6,920 bases of DNA from Bacteroidales bacterium (GTDB lineage: Bacteria > Bacteroidota > Bacteroidia > Bacteroidales > F082). The position numbers were made by a program, and so were the translations under genes. The stretch is from contig JAFWRA010000265.1 of assembly GCA_017508895.1 (NCBI GenBank), positions 1-6,920 of the forward strand, read 5' to 3'. Below, one piece after another: positions 5,004 to 6,920 of this stretch. Under the pieces are notes generated by a model. The model did not search any database and had not been told where the DNA came from. It saw only the letters and a program-made list of their open reading frames with translations. The first letter of the stretch is position 1, and every line of letters starts with the position of its first letter.

Positions 5004-5376
5004 CATCGTCAAGGCCTCCAAATTCCAATTGTCGCCGTTGCGCAAGGATTTTGGCATCTTCGATGGCATTAAGCTCCTCACGCGACATGTGGCGGCTTGA
5101 TGCTATCCAAGCGTCTATTTCAGATTTCTTGAACCTGACGCGGCGGGTTTCTTCATCTTTATAAAAAGGTATGTAACCGAGCCGCTTCCAGCGGCGAACG
5201 GTTTGATGGGAAGGATGGTCGGGATGGTAGGCGCAAAACTCCTCAATGGTCATGTAAACGTCTTTCTCGGACTCCTTCCCCCTGATTTCTTTGCAGATGG
5301 ATTTGATCTCTGCGATGCCGTCGAGGATATCAGAGACGGCTTGTGGGAGTTGGTCGAATGTGATTGTGTCTAACAT
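4996..5376 (-). CDS. MerR/excisionase-type helix-turn-helix protein
   Basis: This is the first gene of the seven-gene operon and encodes 126 residues. After a helical N-terminal part (residues 1-38) comes an HTH_17-like domain at about 41-92: YMTIEEFCAYH, then SHQTVRRWKRLGYIP as the recognition helix and turn, a wing with RRVRFKKSEIDAW, and an acidic C-terminal tail ending GLDDDD. Such proteins act as excisionases or as transcription factors in Bacteroidetes mobile elements. The ATG at 5376 is the first in frame after the upstream terminators. It resembles the next gene in the HTH part, and the pair may bind neighbouring sites. No clear -7/-33 promoter is visible in the 50 bases upstream. Confidence 0.8.
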   Translation of the reverse strand: MLDTITFDQLPQAVSDILDGIAEIKSICKEIRGKESEKDVYMTIEEFCAYHPDHPSHQTVRRWKRLGYIPFYKDEETRRVRFKKSEIDAWIASSRHMSREELNAIEDAKILAQRRQLEFGGLDDDD

Positions 5377-5422
5377 AGTACATTGGTTTTATGCCAGGAC
5401 TCTCTTCACGGTACCAATAAAG

Positions 5423-5451
5423 AAAAAGCCCACGGCGGTTAAATCGTGGGC
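5423..5451 (-). terminator. Hairpin terminator or leader attenuator before the HTH operon
   Basis: On the - strand, GCCCACG (5451-5445) and CGTGGGC (5434-5428) pair around a 10-base loop and are followed directly by TTTTTCTTTATT. This is a typical Rho-independent terminator for leftward transcription. It lies after the terminator at 5475-5508 and 47 bases before the first HTH start codon, so it may block leftover read-through or act as an attenuator if the operon promoter lies between 5452 and 5510. Confidence 0.7.
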
Positions 5452-5474
5452 AAAAGTGGGGAGTTGTAATCAAT

Positions 5475-5508
5475 AATAAAGGTAACTTGTCGGTAAGTTA
5501 CCTTTATT
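5475..5508 (-). terminator. Rho-independent terminator overlapping the stop of the 331-residue gene
   Basis: AATAAAGGTAACTT (5475-5488) and AAGTTACCTTTATT (5495-5508) are perfect 14-base inverted copies around a 6-base loop. Leftward transcripts end in TTTATTATT. The TAA stop of 5504-6499 lies within the stem. The symmetric ends mean it might also work for rightward transcription. Confidence 0.78.
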
Positions 5509-6499
5509 CAGGTGGGAAATCGAGCAGCTTCGCGAAGTCGTTAACAGTGAGCTCAACACTCTTTGATCCCTTAGTGCCCAAGCCTTTGACTTGGAATCTT
5601 TTTGCGGCAATACAAAGCTTGGCGAAGGTTTTCATGTAGATTTTGGTACTCTTTGCCTTGGAAAGCTTGGAATAAGGCTGAACCAGGTCAGTATTAAGCA
5701 ATTCACCCTGGTCATGGATAAAAGTGCCGAAATCGCCAGTATAGGAGCCATCAAGGTTCTTGATGATATGGAGGTCGAATAGGGCTTTCATGATCTTAAC
5801 AAAGGTGGTTTTTTCTTCATCGTCGATGATGAACTTGCTGCGGACGACTTTCATCACTTTGGGTTCTTTGCGCATCGCGCAACGTTCGGAGAGGTCGTTA
5901 AGGATTTCGGTCCAGTCGCCTTTATCGAAGGCTGCAGCTTGTTTGACGACATCTAAGACTATCCTTGCATCGCTTGGAGGCAATCGCTCGGCAAGGATGA
6001 TGAGGGTAGGGATCTTGATGTACTGGTCACTGATGAGAGAATTGCCGGAATGTGGCAGCGGTTTCGTAGGTTTCTCGTCGAAGCTGATGGTGCCGGTGAA
6101 CATCTCAGCCAGGCGTTGGACGGAATCCGACAGAGGAGTGAATATCTCGGGCAGGTAAAGCTCGAGCATGGTGCGCATATTAAACAGAAGAGGCCGCAAG
6201 TTGGCGGCCTCTTCGTGGAATGACAGTAAGTAATAGACGAAACAATAACGCAAGAGGGAGGAGCGTGGTGCGCTGGCTCCCATTGCCGGGAGCGATGCGC
6301 TTCGGGCGTTTCGGATGTCGGGTTCTGCCAGGATATCGATGCAATACTGGTATGCCTCGTTGAAAACTTCCAAGATGGTTTCATCAGGAAGGTTTGTGTT
6401 GGCCTTGAGGCAGCGATAAAGGAAGTAGTTGGGGAGGTTTTCGGAAAGGAAAGCGGCCAAGGATTTCCTTTTCACGAAATGAAATCTTTGATGAGCCAT
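5504..6499 (-). CDS. Hypothetical 331-residue protein beside the tRNA-Leu cluster
   Basis: I do not recognise this protein. It is mostly helical with no signal peptide or membrane segment. The N terminus is basic (MAHQRFHFVKRK); residues 10-60 and 85-135 look like helical bundles, separated by an Ala/Pro/Ser-rich stretch (about 61-82) encoded by palindromic DNA. The C-terminal region (about 228-302: TTFVKIMKALFDLHIIKN, then GDFGTFIHDQGELLN, then Y.K...STKIYMKTFAKL) has a winged-helix-like rhythm distantly reminiscent of RteC-like regulators of Bacteroides conjugative elements, a weak guess. The frame stays open to 6901, but that extension runs through a tRNA gene and a terminator, so the ATG at 6499 is chosen; MDVK at 6651 is a less likely start. 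It has its own terminator and is separate from the HTH operon. Confidence 0.72.
   Translation of the reverse strand: MAHQRFHFVKRKSLAAFLSENLPNYFLYRCLKANTNLPDETILEVFNEAYQYCIDILAEPDIRNARSASLPAMGASAPRSSLLRYCFVYYLLSFHEEAANLRPLLFNMRTMLELYLPEIFTPLSDSVQRLAEMFTGTISFDEKPTKPLPHSGNSLISDQYIKIPTLIILAERLPPSDARIVLDVVKQAAAFDKGDWTEILNDLSERCAMRKEPKVMKVVRSKFIIDDEEKTTFVKIMKALFDLHIIKNLDGSYTGDFGTFIHDQGELLNTDLVQPYSKLSKAKSTKIYMKTFAKLCIAAKRFQVKGLGTKGSKSVELTVNDFAKLLDFPPE
6187..6214. repeat. Perfect 11-bp inverted repeat inside the 331-residue gene
   Basis: GAAGAGGCCGC (6187-6197) and GCGGCCTCTTC (6204-6214) flank a 6-base loop. It encodes EEAANLRPL in frame. A second, interrupted palindrome (GCTCCC 6276-6281 with GGGAGC 6288-6293, plus outer GCGC arms at 6270-6273 and 6297-6300) lies about 60 bases away in the same gene. 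Confidence 0.55.
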
Positions 6500-6543
6500 A
6501 ACTGAAAATTTTGAGGGTCGCGAGGCGGCCAATGTTTCAGTCA

Positions 6544-6551
6544 CAAGTATA
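6544..6551 (-). promoter_or_regulatory. Possible -7 box upstream of the 331-residue gene
   Basis: On the - strand TATACTTG differs by one base from TAnnTTTG and lies about 45 bases before the ATG at 6499. A TTG candidate for the -33 box lies 24 bases further upstream, longer than usual, so support is weak. Confidence 0.3.
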
Positions 6552-6608
6552 GGCAAAAAAGTTGATGTTCGTGAGCAACTCCTTTGGGGGTAAAGGGGTG
6601 CGAAATCC

Positions 6609-6711
6609 GTGTCAACGGAGAGAAAAAAGTCATCAATTTTGACATCCATTTTCGAGGGCGGTGTCAACGATTGTGCAAAATTTTGAAAATCGGTTGACAC
6701 GTGGTTGACAC
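6609..6711. repeat. Four copies of octamer GTGTCAAC in both orientations, possible recombinase or regulator sites
   Basis: GTGTCAAC occurs at 6609-6616 and 6661-6668; its reverse complement GTTGACAC occurs at 6693-6700 and 6704-6711. The two direct copies face the two inverted ones. They fill the gap between the tRNA-Leu terminator and the 331-residue gene. Otherwise 6500-6733 holds no gene; only the weak -7 box at 6544-6551 was found. Clustered short sites next to a tRNA 3' end would suit arm-type binding sites for a tyrosine recombinase or an excisionase, or operators for an element regulator. Confidence 0.6.
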
Positions 6712-6733
6712 GGCAGGGGGACTTTGGGGTAAG

Positions 6734-6774
6734 AAAAATCCCTAACTCGTTGATTTTCAGAGTTAGGGATTTTT
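6734..6774 (-). terminator. Strong terminator hairpin after the tRNA-Leu genes
   Basis: AAAAATCCCTAACTC (6734-6748) and GAGTTAGGGATTTTT (6760-6774) are perfect 15-base inverted copies around an 11-base loop. A-runs and T-runs at both ends make it a bidirectional Rho-independent terminator. It ends the leftward tRNA transcript 9 bases after the tRNA 3' end. Confidence 0.88.
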
Positions 6775-6782
6775 GTTGAGCG

Positions 6783-6864
6783 TGCCCCGAACAGGAGTCG
6801 AACCTGCACACCTCTCGATATACGCACCTGAAACGTACGCGTCTACCAATTCCGCCATCGGGGC
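6783..6864 (-). tRNA. tRNA-Leu (anticodon CAG)
   Basis: On the - strand the gene is 82 bases. The acceptor stem GCCCCGA pairs with TCGGGGC, and the discriminator base is A. The anticodon stem TACGT/GCGTA holds the loop TTCAGGT, giving anticodon CAG at 6830-6828. A long class II variable arm and the T-arm (CAGG-TTCGACT-CCTG) follow. The leucine D-arm sequence GGCGGAATTGGTAGACGC is typical. CCA is not encoded, as is usual in Bacteroidetes. Confidence 0.95.
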
Positions 6865-6874
6865 TTGGTGATTG

Positions 6875-6920
6875 TGCCCAGGACAAGAGTCGAACTTGCA
6901 TGCCGTAATCGGCACCACCC
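6875..6920 (-). tRNA. 3' part of a second class II tRNA, probably tRNA-Leu
   Basis: Only the 3' end is in the window. On the - strand there is a variable-arm hairpin TGCCG-ATTA-CGGCA, a T-arm GCAAG-TTCGACT-CTTGT, the acceptor strand CCTGGGC and discriminator A, with no encoded CCA. A long variable arm with A73 favours leucine over serine. The anticodon lies beyond the window. It precedes tRNA-Leu(CAG) by 10 bases and is probably co-transcribed with it. Confidence 0.85.

Noticed and set aside
5007..5081. Longer start for the small HTH protein at 5081
   Set aside because: The extra residues are the out-of-frame reading of the upstream gene's end; ATG 5003 or 5006 fits the operon spacing.
6500..6901. 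An open frame that would add 134 residues to the front of the 331-residue gene
   Set aside because: It runs through the tRNA-Leu gene, its terminator and the octamer array, so the absence of stops is accidental; ATG 6499 gives a normal start.

Overview
The window most likely comes from a member of the Bacteroidales (Bacteroides/Prevotella-like). The evidence is a BT4734/BF3469-type primase followed by a PriCT-2/DUF3987 protein, tRNA genes without encoded CCA, starts without strong Shine-Dalgarno sites, a TAnnTTTG-type -7 box, and G/C-rich palindromes read in frame as 'PPLRGG'-like peptides. It looks like accessory DNA: the core of an integrative or mobilisable element beside a tRNA-Leu gene, meeting a toxin-antitoxin-like locus tail to tail. 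No integrase, relaxase or transposase gene lies inside the window, so the element type is inferred.

Left arm (1-1533, + strand). The window opens inside the 3' end of an AbiEii/AbiGii-type nucleotidyltransferase toxin gene. Three small, charged, helical proteins follow closely (222-497, 526-738, 742-939), and a fourth lies at 1249-1533. They form two paralogous pairs: 222-497 with 1249-1533, and 526-738 with 742-939. All four may share one ancestor. A 309-base stretch without an evident gene separates the third from the fourth. It holds a TAAATTTG promoter-like box inside an inverted repeat, a long imperfect hairpin (about 980-1144) that looks like a structured RNA, and four tandem GATTTGAG octamers.

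Middle (1547-5376, - strand). Seven genes read right to left as one tightly coupled operon: a MerR/excisionase-like HTH protein, a second smaller HTH protein, a BT4734-like primase, a PriCT-2/DUF3987 P-loop protein, two small proteins of 81 and 86 residues that may be diverged paralogs, and a small four-cysteine protein. Four junctions are ATGA overlaps, one is an 8-base overlap and one is a gap of 5 bases. The genes suggest a replication module (primase plus ATPase, with HTH regulators) of a mobile element. The operon converges on the left-arm genes with 13 bases between stop codons.

Right arm (5377-6920, - strand). Two hairpin terminators lie upstream of the operon. Beyond them is a 331-residue protein I do not recognise (5504-6499). 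Then comes a 234-base spacer with four copies of the octamer GTGTCAAC/GTTGACAC, a strong terminator hairpin (6734-6774), a complete tRNA-Leu(CAG) gene, and the 3' end of a second class II tRNA. The octamers beside a tRNA-Leu 3' end would suit the attachment region of an integrative element, but no duplicated core is visible here.

Palindromic or octamer repeats sit in frame inside three coding regions (1249-1533, the DUF3987 gene and the 331-residue gene). The most promising leads are the structured RNA flanked by paralogous small genes next to an AbiE-type toxin, and the octamer array next to the tRNA.
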